Source: Streptomyces sp. B93 (GTDB taxonomy: Bacteria; Actinomycetota; Actinomycetes; Streptomycetales; Streptomycetaceae). From it: 64,000 nt of DNA. The notes beneath the pieces were generated by a model. It ran no database searches, was not told the origin of the DNA, and saw only the letters and a program-made list of their open reading frames with translations. Position numbers and translations under genes: made by a program. Numbering within the stretch: position 1 is the first letter of the stretch; every line of letters starts with the position of its first letter. The DNA lies in assembly GCF_018070565.1 (NCBI RefSeq), contig NZ_JAGPXL010000010.1, forward strand, positions 62,001 to 126,000, written 5' to 3'. Shown here one piece after another: positions 1 through 7,608 of this stretch.

Positions 1-784
1 GCCCACGATGTTCGTCGCGCTGGCCGCCGCCGCTGCCGACGCGGACGCCCTGCCCGAGCTGCGGGTGTGCGTCTCGGGCGGCGCCTCGCTGCCGGTGGCG
101 GTGCTGGAGCGGTTCGAGGCGGCCTTCGGGGCGCGGATATACGAGGGGTACGGGCTGTCGGAGACCTCGCCGACGGCGACCGTCAACCAGCCGTGGTTCG
201 GCACCCGGCCCGGCACCATCGGGCACCCGCTGTGGGGCGTGGAGGTGGAGATCGCCCGCGCCGAGACCGAGGACCGCGTCGAGCTGCTGCCGGCCGGGGA
301 GCTGGGCGAGGTCGTCGTCCGCGGCCACAACGTCTTCACCGGCTACCTGGGCCGCCCCGAGGCCACCGCCGAGGCCATGGTCGACGGCTGGTTCCGCACC
401 GGGGACCTCGGCACCAAGGACGAGGACGGCTTCCTCAGGATCGTCGACCGCAAGAAGGACGTCATCATCCGCGGCGGCTTCAACGTCTACCCGCGCGAGG
501 TCGAGGAGGTCCTGATGCGGCATCCCTCCGTCGCCCAGGTCGCGGTGATCGGGCTGCCGGACGAGCTGCACGGCGAGGAGGTGTGCGCGGTCGTCGTCCC
601 CGGACCCGGCGGCGACGGCACACCGGAAGCCGGCGCGCTCACCGAGTGGGCCAAGGAGCGGCTGGGCAGGCACAAGTACCCGCGGCGGGTGCGGTTCGTG
701 GAGGAGCTGCCGCTCGGGCCGAGCATGAAGGTGCTCAAGCGGGAGTTGCGGGCGCGGTACGCGGAAGAGGGCGCGGCCCGCTGA
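1..784 (+). CDS. Acyl-CoA synthetase (AMP-forming), C-terminal part
   Basis: The reading frame is open from the first complete codon at base 2, so this is the 3' part of a longer gene whose 5' end lies outside the window. The translation starts in the VPTMF-type region of fatty acyl-CoA synthetases. It continues through the adenylate-binding YEGYGLSETSP motif, the hinge GWFRTGDLG, the DRKKDVIIRGGFNVYPREVE core and the catalytic lysine region (PSMKVLKRELR). The expected activity is ATP-dependent activation of a carboxylic acid to its CoA thioester in the cytoplasm. The fatty-acid substrate class is inferred from the family. About half of the protein is missing. A hairpin follows the stop. Confidence 0.9.
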   Translation, partial: PTMFVALAAAAADADALPELRVCVSGGASLPVAVLERFEAAFGARIYEGYGLSETSPTATVNQPWFGTRPGTIGHPLWGVEVEIARAETEDRVELLPAGELGEVVVRGHNVFTGYLGRPEATAEAMVDGWFRTGDLGTKDEDGFLRIVDRKKDVIIRGGFNVYPREVEEVLMRHPSVAQVAVIGLPDELHGEEVCAVVVPGPGGDGTPEAGALTEWAKERLGRHKYPRRVRFVEELPLGPSMKVLKRELRARYAEEGAAR

Positions 785-791
785 TCCGGTG

Positions 792-817
792 AGGGACCGT
801 CTGGCGAGACGGTCCTT
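792..817 (+). terminator. Hairpin after the acyl-CoA synthetase
   Basis: GGACCGTCT (794-802) pairs perfectly with AGACGGTCC (807-815) around a 4-base GGCG loop, and one A-T and one G-U pair can extend the stem. It begins 8 bases after the stop and has no T-tract, as is usual for Streptomyces terminators. Confidence 0.6.
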
Positions 818-828
818 ACGGTGGCCAC

Positions 829-1632
829 ATGCATGGGCATAGCATCAGTGCCCGCATGAACACCATGACGCTCTGGCACATCACCGGCTGGGAGTTCGCG
901 GCGCTGGCCGTGGCCGCCCTGCTCGTCGGCTTCTCCAAGACCGCCGTCAGCGGGGCCAACACGGTCAGCCTCGCCGTCTTCGCCGCGGTCCTGCCCGCCC
1001 GCGCCTCCACCGGCATCCTGCTGCCGGTGCTCATCTTCGGCGACGTCCTCGCCGTGCTCGTCTACCGGCGGCACGCCCACTGGCCCACGCTGGGGAGGCT
1101 GTTCCCCGCGGTCGGGGTGGGCGTGGTCGCGGGGACGCTGTTCCTGCTGTGGGCCGACGACGGGATCGTACGGACCTCGATCGGCGCGATTCTGCTGCTG
1201 ATGGCCGGGGTGACGGTGTGGCGGCGGCGGGCGGCGGAGCGTGCGGCGGCACAGCCGGACGCGGTGACCACCAGGGCGGGCCGCTGGAAGGCGCGTTCCT
1301 ACGGCGCGCTGGGCGGCTTCACGACGATGGTCGCCAACGCGGGCGGCCCGGTGATGGCGATGTACCTGCTGTCGGCGGGCTTCCGGAAGCTGGGCTTCCT
1401 GGGGACGTCGGCGTTCTTCTTCCTCATCGTGAACGTGGCCAAGGTGCCCTTCAGCGCCGGGCTCGGGCTGATCGACGGGAACTCGCTGCTGCTCGACGCG
1501 GCGCTCGTGGGGTTCGTCGTGCCCGGGGCGTTTCTCGGAAAGTGGGCGGTGAACCGGATCAACCAGCGGTTGTTCGAACAGCTCGTGATCGCGGCGACGG
1601 TGGTCGGGGGCCTGCAACTGCTCCTGCGTTAG
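829..1632 (+). CDS. TauE/SafE (TSUP) family membrane permease
   Basis: A polytopic inner-membrane protein of about 250 residues with roughly eight hydrophobic segments. Early in the protein the GFSKTAVSG stretch matches the conserved TSUP motif, and the second half contains the repeat-like GGFTTMVANAGGPVM motif. Family members export or import sulfite, sulfonates or other small anions, and the substrate here cannot be read from sequence. The start is uncertain: ATG at 829 has a weak GGTGG, and ATGs at 856 and 865 would remove a polar stretch and begin closer to the first membrane segment. It stands alone, converging on the HAD gene with the two ends overlapping by 4 bases. Confidence 0.85.
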   Translation: MHGHSISARMNTMTLWHITGWEFAALAVAALLVGFSKTAVSGANTVSLAVFAAVLPARASTGILLPVLIFGDVLAVLVYRRHAHWPTLGRLFPAVGVGVVAGTLFLLWADDGIVRTSIGAILLLMAGVTVWRRRAAERAAAQPDAVTTRAGRWKARSYGALGGFTTMVANAGGPVMAMYLLSAGFRKLGFLGTSAFFFLIVNVAKVPFSAGLGLIDGNSLLLDAALVGFVVPGAFLGKWAVNRINQRLFEQLVIAATVVGGLQLLLR

Positions 1633-2426
1633 CGCGCGCCGCCCCGCAGCCCGAGCAGCGCGGGCAGGTCCGCGAAGGAGTCGACGACATGGTCCGGCTC
1701 CCCGCTCGCCGCCCGCTCCGTCTCCGGCAGGTACTTGCCGGTGCGCACCAGCACCCCGGTGATCCCGGCGTGCTGCGCGGCGAGCACGTCGGACTCGATG
1801 TCGTCGCCGATCATCAGCGCCGCACCCGGCCGTGCGCCCACCCGGTCCAGGGCCGCCGCGAAGAACGCGGGCGACGGCTTCCCGGTGACCTCGGCCTCCG
1901 TCCCGGCCGCCGCCTCCAGGCCCGCCAGGAACGCGCCGGAGTCCAGCTCCAGCCCCCGGCCGGTACGCCAGTACAGGTTCCGGTGCATCGCCACCAGCCG
2001 CGCCCCGCGCTGGAGGTGCCCGAAGGCCCGGTTCAGCGCCGCGTACCCGAACTCGGGCCCGGCACCGCCGACCAGCACCACGTCGACGTCCTCGTCCGGG
2101 TCGGCGACGACCCGCACCCCGGCCAGGTCCTCCGCGATGTCCCCGTGGTTCAGCAGCAGACAGCGGGCGCCAGGCAGCCTCCCGGCCAGGTGCGTGGCGG
2201 TCGCGGCGGGCGCGGTGAGGATGTCCCCGGCGTCCACCGGAAACCCCGCGTCGGCCAGCGTTCCGGCGATCGAGGCCCGCGTCCGGGAGGTTGTGTTGGT
2301 CACCAGGGCCACCGGGAGCCCGGCGTCCCGGATCTCCCGCAGCGCCTCCACCGTGCCCGGCAGCGGCTGCCAGGACACGGTGAGGACCCCGTCGATGTCG
2401 ATCAGGACGGCACGTACCGACTCCAT
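1629..2426 (-). CDS. HAD-IIA family hydrolase
   Basis: A 265-aa cytoplasmic phosphatase-like protein. Motif I is IDIDGVLT near the N terminus, motif II the VTNTT loop near residue 45, and motif III and IV residues are in MIGDDIESDV near residue 215. The type IIA cap lies between motifs II and III. The closest recognisable subgroup is the LHPP/NagD-like HAD-IIA proteins, which dephosphorylate small phosphometabolites or phospho-amino acids, but the substrate is not predictable. ATG at 2426 gives the normal N terminus directly before motif I. The upstream open extension to 3263 is only a shadow of the neighbouring gene. Confidence 0.88.
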   Translation of the reverse strand: MESVRAVLIDIDGVLTVSWQPLPGTVEALREIRDAGLPVALVTNTTSRTRASIAGTLADAGFPVDAGDILTAPAATATHLAGRLPGARCLLLNHGDIAEDLAGVRVVADPDEDVDVVLVGGAGPEFGYAALNRAFGHLQRGARLVAMHRNLYWRTGRGLELDSGAFLAGLEAAAGTEAEVTGKPSPAFFAAALDRVGARPGAALMIGDDIESDVLAAQHAGITGVLVRTGKYLPETERAASGEPDHVVDSFADLPALLGLRGGAR

Positions 2427-2476
2427 GTCCCGACCATAGCCAGTCGGGAGTGGTCGTTCAGCGCGGGTGGGACGTC

Positions 2477-3559
2477 TCAGCGCGGCTGGTACGCCTTCGG
2501 CAGCCGCATCCCGCGGTCGGCCATGATCTGCCGCAGCCGGTCCGGGTAGTCGGTGATGATGCCGTCCACGCCCAGGTCGATCAGCGCCTCCATGGTGGCC
2601 GGGTCGTCGCAGGTCCACGGCACGACCTTCAGGCCCCGGGCGTGCGCGGAGTCGATCATCCGCCGGTCCGGGTAGAAGCGGAAGCCGGGGTCGCCGATCT
2701 TGCCGTTCTGCGGGAAGCCGTAGTTGGGGGAGAGGGCCCGGACGCCGGGGATGGTGGCGGCGGCCTTCACGAAGTCGCCGTCGTAGTCGTCGGCGTCGAT
2801 CCCGCCGAGCCACGGTGAGGCGCCCTCCTTGCCGACCTGGAGGAAGTCGTGGTTGGTCAGCGCCACCAGCGGCCACCGGGGCGCCAGCTCGTGCATCGCC
2901 TTCAGCGCGCCCCAGTCGAAGGACTGGATGGTGACCTGGTCCTCGATGCCGGAGGCGCGGATCTCCTCGAACACCCGGCGCACGAACAGCTCGCGCGGCG
3001 CGGTCTGCTCGGGGGCGCCCGCCTCGACCTTGGTCTCGATGTTGAGGGTGACCTGCCGGGCCCGGTACCGCTTGACCAGGTTCAGGACGTCCTTCAGCTC
3101 GACCATCCGGGCGCCCGCGATCTGCTCCTGCCGCGGATGCCCGGGCAGCTGCTGGTAGCCGCAGTCCATGGTGCTGATCTGGGCCAGCGTCAGGTCCTTG
3201 ATGTACTTGCCGACGTACGGGTACGTCGGGTCGCCCGGCACCACCGGGGCCGTGTCCCGGCACTTCTGGGCACTGACCTGGCGGTCGTGTGTGACGACGA
3301 CCCTGCGGTCCTTGGTGACCTGGGTGTCCAGCTCCAGCGTGGACACCCCGAGCCGCAGGGCCTTGGCGAAGCCCTCCAGCGTCGACTCGGTCGTCAGGCC
3401 CAGGCCGCCGCGGTGGGCCTGGAGGTCGAAGTGCGTCTTCTGGGGCAGCGGCGCGGCGGCCTCGGCGACGGGGCCGTCCGCCGCGGTGGCGGACACGGTG
3501 GCCGGAAGAGCCAGCACCGGCACCAGGGCCAGGGCGGCGAGGACATGCCGTAGGGACAT
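2477..3559 (-). CDS. Secreted glycerophosphodiester phosphodiesterase
   Basis: A 360-aa extracellular or wall-associated enzyme that hydrolyses glycerophosphodiesters to an alcohol and glycerol 3-phosphate, typically serving phosphate or teichoic-acid turnover. A Sec signal peptide occupies about residues 1-30. The TIM-barrel GDPD motifs follow: AHRGG with TESTLEGF (catalytic His and metal-binding Glu), LELDTQVTKDRRVVVTHD, then NIETK, and the C-terminal VVPWTCDD and DGIITDYPD blocks. ATG at 3559 was chosen because GAGGT lies just upstream; an ATG five codons earlier (3574) is possible. I see no Pho box in the short upstream gap. Confidence 0.9.
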   Translation of the reverse strand: MSLRHVLAALALVPVLALPATVSATAADGPVAEAAAPLPQKTHFDLQAHRGGLGLTTESTLEGFAKALRLGVSTLELDTQVTKDRRVVVTHDRQVSAQKCRDTAPVVPGDPTYPYVGKYIKDLTLAQISTMDCGYQQLPGHPRQEQIAGARMVELKDVLNLVKRYRARQVTLNIETKVEAGAPEQTAPRELFVRRVFEEIRASGIEDQVTIQSFDWGALKAMHELAPRWPLVALTNHDFLQVGKEGASPWLGGIDADDYDGDFVKAAATIPGVRALSPNYGFPQNGKIGDPGFRFYPDRRMIDSAHARGLKVVPWTCDDPATMEALIDLGVDGIITDYPDRLRQIMADRGMRLPKAYQPR

Positions 3560-3684
3560 CGCGACCTCACTCATCGGGGACGGGGCGACGCCGCGACGGT
3601 AGTCCGGGCGGGGCGGCGCCTGAAGACCTCCTGGATGAGGGGACCGTGAACGCTGGTGGAACGCCCACGCGTAGGGTCGACGCC

Positions 3685-4431
3685 ATGTCCCCGCACGTAC
3701 TGGTCCTCGGCGGCACCACCCAGGCCCGCGAACTGGCCGCCGCACTGGCGGCGCACCCCGGTGTGCGCGTGACCACCTCGCTCGCGGGGCGGGTCACGCG
3801 GCCGGGCGCGGTCGCCGGGGAGGTGCGCACCGGCGGCTTCGGCGGCGCCGAGGGACTGGCGGCCTGGCTGCGGGAACGGCGCGTGGACGCTCTCGTCGAC
3901 GCCACCCACCCGTTCGCCGCGGCCATCACCGCCAACGCGGCCCGCGCGGCCGCCGCGACCGGCGTCCCCGCGGTGGTGCTGCGCCGCCCCGGCTGGCGCC
4001 CGGGACCGGGGGACCACTGGCATACGGCGCCCACGCTCGCGACCGCCGCCGAACTGCTGCCTGGCCTCGGCACCCGGGTCTTCCTCACCACCGGACGCCT
4101 GGGCCTCGCGGCCTTCGCCCACCTGACGGACCCGCACTTCGTCGTCCGGTCCGTGGAGCCGCCCGCGCCACCGCTGCCGCCGCACCTGGACGTCGTACTG
4201 GCCCGTGGCCCGTTCACCGTCGCCGACGAGTCGGCGCTGCTGCGGGAGCGCCGCATCGACGTCCTGGTGACCAAGGACAGCGGCGGAGCCGCGACCTCCG
4301 CCAAACTCACGGCCGCCCGCGAACTGGGGCTGCCCGTGGTCATGGTGAGCCGCCCCCCGCTCCCGCCGGGCGTGCGCGCGGTGCCGGACGTGGCGGGGGT
4401 CCTGGCGGCGCTGGACCTCAGCCCGAGGTGA
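3685..4431 (+). CDS. cobK: Precorrin-6A reductase
   Basis: A 248-aa cytoplasmic enzyme of aerobic cobalamin synthesis that reduces the macrocycle of precorrin-6A to precorrin-6B with NADPH. The N-terminal VLVLGGTTQAREL is the CobK/CbiJ nucleotide-binding signature. The DATHPFA motif near residue 75 and the late LVTKDSGG motif are also diagnostic. ATG at 3685 begins right before the signature; an in-frame ATG at 3646 would add 13 atypical residues. The cobF gene lies about 600 bases away on the opposite strand, so two successive B12 steps are separated only by one zinc-ribbon gene. No cobalamin riboswitch is visible upstream. Confidence 0.9.
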   Translation: MSPHVLVLGGTTQARELAAALAAHPGVRVTTSLAGRVTRPGAVAGEVRTGGFGGAEGLAAWLRERRVDALVDATHPFAAAITANAARAAAATGVPAVVLRRPGWRPGPGDHWHTAPTLATAAELLPGLGTRVFLTTGRLGLAAFAHLTDPHFVVRSVEPPAPPLPPHLDVVLARGPFTVADESALLRERRIDVLVTKDSGGAATSAKLTAARELGLPVVMVSRPPLPPGVRAVPDVAGVLAALDLSPR

Positions 4432-4918
4432 CCGAGCCGCGGACGCGGTCCACCGCGCGCAGCACCTCGGCCCGGTTCCTGCCCCGCTTGATCCACACCG
4501 GCAGCCGGGCGACCAGCGTCATGCGCACCCCGACGTCGTACCAGGGCGCCCGCTCACGCAGCGAGGCGGCGGCGAACCGGCGGATCAGATCGAGGTGTTC
4601 GAGGTTGTACGCCCACAGGTGACCGTGCCGGGTCCTGGTCTGGAGCCACAGCGGGAGGCGGAAGTACGGGTCACGCGCGTCGGCGCTGTCCCTGTTGAGT
4701 GCGACCCAGTTGGCCTCCCGACCCCGGGCGAGCCCGCAGGAAAGGCAGACCAGTCGCCGCGGCGTGAAGTGCGGCCATCGAGTGGGCTTCGGCTCCGCTC
4801 CCGGCTGCGGCTCCACCCGCGCCATCCGCGCGCACCTGGGGCAGCGCACGAGGACCGGGTCGAGGAAGTCGTACGCGGTGCGGCGAGGATCGCGGAAGCG
4901 GGCCGGGGTCGGGGACAT
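4418..4918 (-). CDS. Zinc-ribbon-like hypothetical protein
   Basis: A 166-aa cytoplasmic protein I cannot assign to a function. It has two CPxC/CxxC knuckles, RCPRCAR near residue 30 and VCLSCGL near residue 65, spaced as in a zinc ribbon. A basic, aromatic-rich C-terminal half follows (YFRLPLWLQT, WAYNLEHL). Streptomycetes commonly carry similar conserved hypothetical proteins. Its 3' end overlaps the converging cobK by 14 bases. ATG at 4918 is preferred; an ATG ten codons upstream (4948) is also open. Confidence 0.75.
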   Translation of the reverse strand: MSPTPARFRDPRRTAYDFLDPVLVRCPRCARMARVEPQPGAEPKPTRWPHFTPRRLVCLSCGLARGREANWVALNRDSADARDPYFRLPLWLQTRTRHGHLWAYNLEHLDLIRRFAAASLRERAPWYDVGVRMTLVARLPVWIKRGRNRAEVLRAVDRVRGSVTSG

Positions 4919-5010
4919 GAAGGCGAGTATCCCGTCGGCCCATGGCATTCGGCACCGGGTTTTCCGCCCGTGTCGTCGACCAGCGGGACGGGCCGACCCG
5001 GTGTGGCGGT

Positions 5011-5796
5011 TCAGTCTTCCCGGGCGTCGTTCCGGGGGTGGCGGCGCAGCAGGTAGGTGTCCATGATCCAGCCCTTGCGTTCCCGCGCCTCGGCACGCAG
5101 CCGCTCGATCCGCGGTGCCGCCTCGGCGATCGGACCGGAGGCGAGGATCTCGTCCGGGGTGCCTATGTAGGCGCCCCAGTAGATGTCGATGTCCTCGTCC
5201 GCGTACTGCCGGAACGTCTGGTGGGCGTCCAGCATGACCACCACGTCGTCCACGCCCTCCGGGAACCCCTCGGCGAGCCGCCGCCCGGTGGTGATCTGCA
5301 CCGGCCGCGCCACCCGGTTCAGCCCCGTACGGTGCCGGGCGACCAGCGCGGAGACACTGCTGATGCCGGGCACGACGTCGTACTCGAAGGCCACGGCGCC
5401 CCGCCCCAGCACCTCCTGGAGAATCGCGAGCGTGCTGTCGTACAGCGCCGGATCGCCCCAGACCAGGAACGCCCCGCACTCGTCCTCGCCCAGCTCCCCG
5501 CCGATCAGCCGCTCGTAGATGTCCGCGCGGGCGCTGCGCCAGTCGCCGACCGCCGGGGAGTACGCCGAGCCGCCCGCGCGGCGGTCCCGCTCCGGGTCGC
5601 GCGCCTCGACCACGCGGTACGTGCCCTCGGGTACGTGCGCCGCCAGCATCTCCCGGCGCAGGTCGGTGAGGTCCGCCTTCACCTCGCCCTTGTCCAGCAG
5701 GAAGAACACGTCGGTGTCCCGCAGCGCCCTGACCGCCTGGAGGGTCAGCTGCTCCGGATCGCCCGCGCCGATGCCGATGACATGAATCTTTCGCAC
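5011..5796 (-). CDS. cobF: Precorrin-6A synthase (deacetylating)
   Basis: A 261-aa SAM-dependent methyltransferase that methylates C1 of precorrin-5 and releases acetate, giving precorrin-6A in the oxygen-dependent B12 pathway. The N-terminal IHVIGIGAGDPEQLTLQA is the classic corrin methyltransferase opening. The VWGDPALYDST motif near residue 115 and VVPGISSVSAL near residue 145 form the SAM and substrate site. The C-terminal GWIMDTYLLRRH is typical of CobF. The product is the substrate of the nearby cobK. Its presence argues for the aerobic cobalamin route in this organism. Confidence 0.93.
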   Translation of the reverse strand: MRKIHVIGIGAGDPEQLTLQAVRALRDTDVFFLLDKGEVKADLTDLRREMLAAHVPEGTYRVVEARDPERDRRAGGSAYSPAVGDWRSARADIYERLIGGELGEDECGAFLVWGDPALYDSTLAILQEVLGRGAVAFEYDVVPGISSVSALVARHRTGLNRVARPVQITTGRRLAEGFPEGVDDVVVMLDAHQTFRQYADEDIDIYWGAYIGTPDEILASGPIAEAAPRIERLRAEARERKGWIMDTYLLRRHPRNDARED

Positions 5797-5868
5797 GCCA
5801 CGAGTCTGCCGTACGGCTCTGACAGCGCCACGACCGCCCGGTGGATCACCGGTCGCGGCATCGGCCGG

Positions 5869-6381
5869 TCACCGCAGCCGGGGCGCCCGCGCCGCCGCGT
5901 CCACCGGCCCCGGCCCGCCCTCGACGTCCGCCGCGAGCCGCCGCGCCCACGCACCCAGCGCCGCCACGTCCATCCCGTACGGCTGCCGTCGCCCGCTGTC
6001 CGCCGCCCACTCCTCCACGGCCCCCGCACCGCGCCGCAGCAGCCGCGCCCCGCCCGTGACGTTCCCCCGGGCCGCGTGGGTGAGCCCCACGGCCAGTTGG
6101 GCGAGCCCGCGCCACAGCCCGCGCTCCGCCTCCGGCCCGGACTTCCAGGCGTCCTCGAACACCTCGTGCGCGTGGAAGGGCCTGCCCGCGTCCAGCAGCG
6201 CCTGCGCCTCGGCGACGGTCTCGGCCGGGTCCCGCACCACACCCTCCGGCTGCCGGGCCACGCCCTCAGCCGCGTACGGCAGCGGCCGCCCCAGCCCGTC
6301 CCGGGGTCGTGCGTTGCGCGCCCGCCCCGCACTGTCCCGGTCCCGCGCGCCGCCCGGCCGACGCCCCGATGTGGTGCCCAT
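5869..6381 (-). CDS. DUF309 domain protein
   Basis: A 170-aa cytoplasmic protein. The segment FHAHEVFEDAWK near residue 75, followed by GLWRGLAQLAVGLTHAARGN, matches the DUF309 helical-bundle family, whose HE-containing motif is invariant. The molecular function of the family is unknown. The first 40 residues are Arg/Gly-rich and probably disordered. ATG at 6381 was chosen as the nearest start before the conserved part, since an upstream ATG (6525) would read through the tRNA gene. Confidence 0.82.
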   Translation of the reverse strand: MGTTSGRRPGGARDRDSAGRARNARPRDGLGRPLPYAAEGVARQPEGVVRDPAETVAEAQALLDAGRPFHAHEVFEDAWKSGPEAERGLWRGLAQLAVGLTHAARGNVTGGARLLRRGAGAVEEWAADSGRRQPYGMDVAALGAWARRLAADVEGGPGPVDAAARAPRLR

Positions 6382-6482
6382 ACGACGATTGTCCCCCGCC
6401 CCGACGCCGCTTTCGAAACCGGCCCGACCGTGCGGTAAAGTGCTGTCCGCGCGATCACGCGGCTCACCGCGGGACAGCGCAC

Positions 6483-6556
<74 letters not shown>

Positions 6557-6575
6557 CTGGAGACAGTCGCAGGTC

Positions 6576-6609
6576 AGGGCCGGTTTCGGAGGCATCCGAA
6601 ACCGGCCCT
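6576..6609 (+). terminator. Terminator of tRNA-Pro
   Basis: A perfect 15-bp inverted repeat (6576-6590 and 6595-6609) with a GGCA loop lies 19 bases past the tRNA. It has no T-tract but is one of the strongest hairpins in the window. It also lies at the 3' side of the converging secreted-protein gene and may terminate both. Confidence 0.85.
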
Positions 6610-6655
6610 CGGGCGTTCCTGGGGGCCGGTCGGGGTCCGGCGTCCCGCACCCTGG

Positions 6656-7288
6656 TCAGCCGGGCAGCACTCGCCAGCCCGTGTACACCGTCGGCGCGAC
6701 GCTCGTGCCCTGGGTTGAACTGGAGAGAGAGCAGTTCTCGCCACCCGGGGTATCGCTGAAGGACATGTACGTGTTGATGGTGTAGTTCACGTTGTACGCC
6801 TCGACGCCGTACTGTCCGATCACCCGGCCGTGCGCGGGAACGGGCGCGCTGGCCGAGACACCGGTCGTGGTCGTCGTACTCGTCGTGATGCTCGCGCTGA
6901 CACTGGTGGTCAGTCGCTGGAACAGGGTGGCCGAGACACCGACGGTGAGGGTCAGGCCGTACGTCCTCGACACCGACGAGGTGAAGGTGGCCGTGGCCAC
7001 GCTGTCCGTGTGGTTGCTGACCGAGCGCTCCTCGGCGACCAGGAAGGTGGGCTGCGACGAGTTCACCACGTACTCGTCAGCCCCCCAGTACCTCAGGTTC
7101 CATTCGGGCCAGTTGTAGTAGGACCAGTTCAGTCCGGCCGGGCAGCCCGTGTCGTCGGCCTGGGCCGCCGACGTGCCCACGGCCAGGGTCGAGGTCAGGG
7201 TGGCCAGCACCGCACCGACCGCGGCCCGGGATCTCCAGCGCATCGAGCGGCGCGAGCCGCCCCTGGGCCGCGCATGGTGATCGGTCAT
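6656..7288 (-). CDS. Secreted Ser/Thr-rich protein, aerolysin/ETX-MTX2-like (tentative)
   Basis: A roughly 210-aa exported protein. A Tat/Sec-type signal (basic MRWRSR followed by a hydrophobic run to SAAQA) occupies about the first 45 residues. The mature part begins with a Trp/Tyr-rich segment (CPAGLNWSYYNWPEW). It then alternates Ser/Thr with hydrophobic residues for about 90 residues, including a run of six Thr. It ends with YGVEAYNVNYTINTYM and a lone Cys. This alternation and the -SNHTDS- opening resemble the membrane-inserting hairpin of aerolysin-type pore formers, but that is pattern inference only. The second of two adjacent ATGs (7288) has the better distance to AGGAGG than the first (7291). 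Confidence 0.6.
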   Translation of the reverse strand: MTDHHARPRGGSRRSMRWRSRAAVGAVLATLTSTLAVGTSAAQADDTGCPAGLNWSYYNWPEWNLRYWGADEYVVNSSQPTFLVAEERSVSNHTDSVATATFTSSVSRTYGLTLTVGVSATLFQRLTTSVSASITTSTTTTTGVSASAPVPAHGRVIGQYGVEAYNVNYTINTYMSFSDTPGGENCSLSSSTQGTSVAPTVYTGWRVLPG

Positions 7289-7608
7289 CATGCCTCCTCG
7301 TCGCAGAGCACGTCACAGAGCAGCGGGGTTCCACAAGCGGAGCGGGGGAGTGAACCCGCTGATCGTCGGGGACGCGGCGGCCGGGAGGCCCGGGGACCGG
7401 ACAGCGGCGGACGGATGGCGGGCCCGTGCCCGCCGTGGGGACGGTGGTGTCCGGTGCGCCGGACACCACCGGACATCCGGACGCCTGTGGCGGGGGATTT
7501 GACGTGTTCCTTTCCATTATTCTCGGCGCGTTCCGCGCATGCTCGTGCCAAGCCGGTCAGCAGTTCGACGCGGGTGGGGGCCGCGCCGTGGAGCAGGGGG
7601 AGGGCGGC
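7289..7608. other. Divergent intergenic region with a 13-bp dyad
   Basis: This 320-base gap separates the secreted protein from the NB-ARC regulator. It holds no convincing gene. Its main feature is a perfect inverted repeat: 13-bp arms 7442-7454 and 7459-7471, loop TGCG, core GGTGGTGTCCGG. Such a dyad in a divergent promoter region could be an operator or a hairpin in the leader of the regulator gene. The AT-richer stretch at 7500-7520 is the likeliest promoter area. No clear -35/-10 pair was found. Confidence 0.55.

Noticed and set aside
3560..3684. Cobalamin riboswitch before cobK, or before cobF at 5797-5868
   Set aside because: The gaps are short and I see neither a B12-box-like sequence nor the expected long structured leader.
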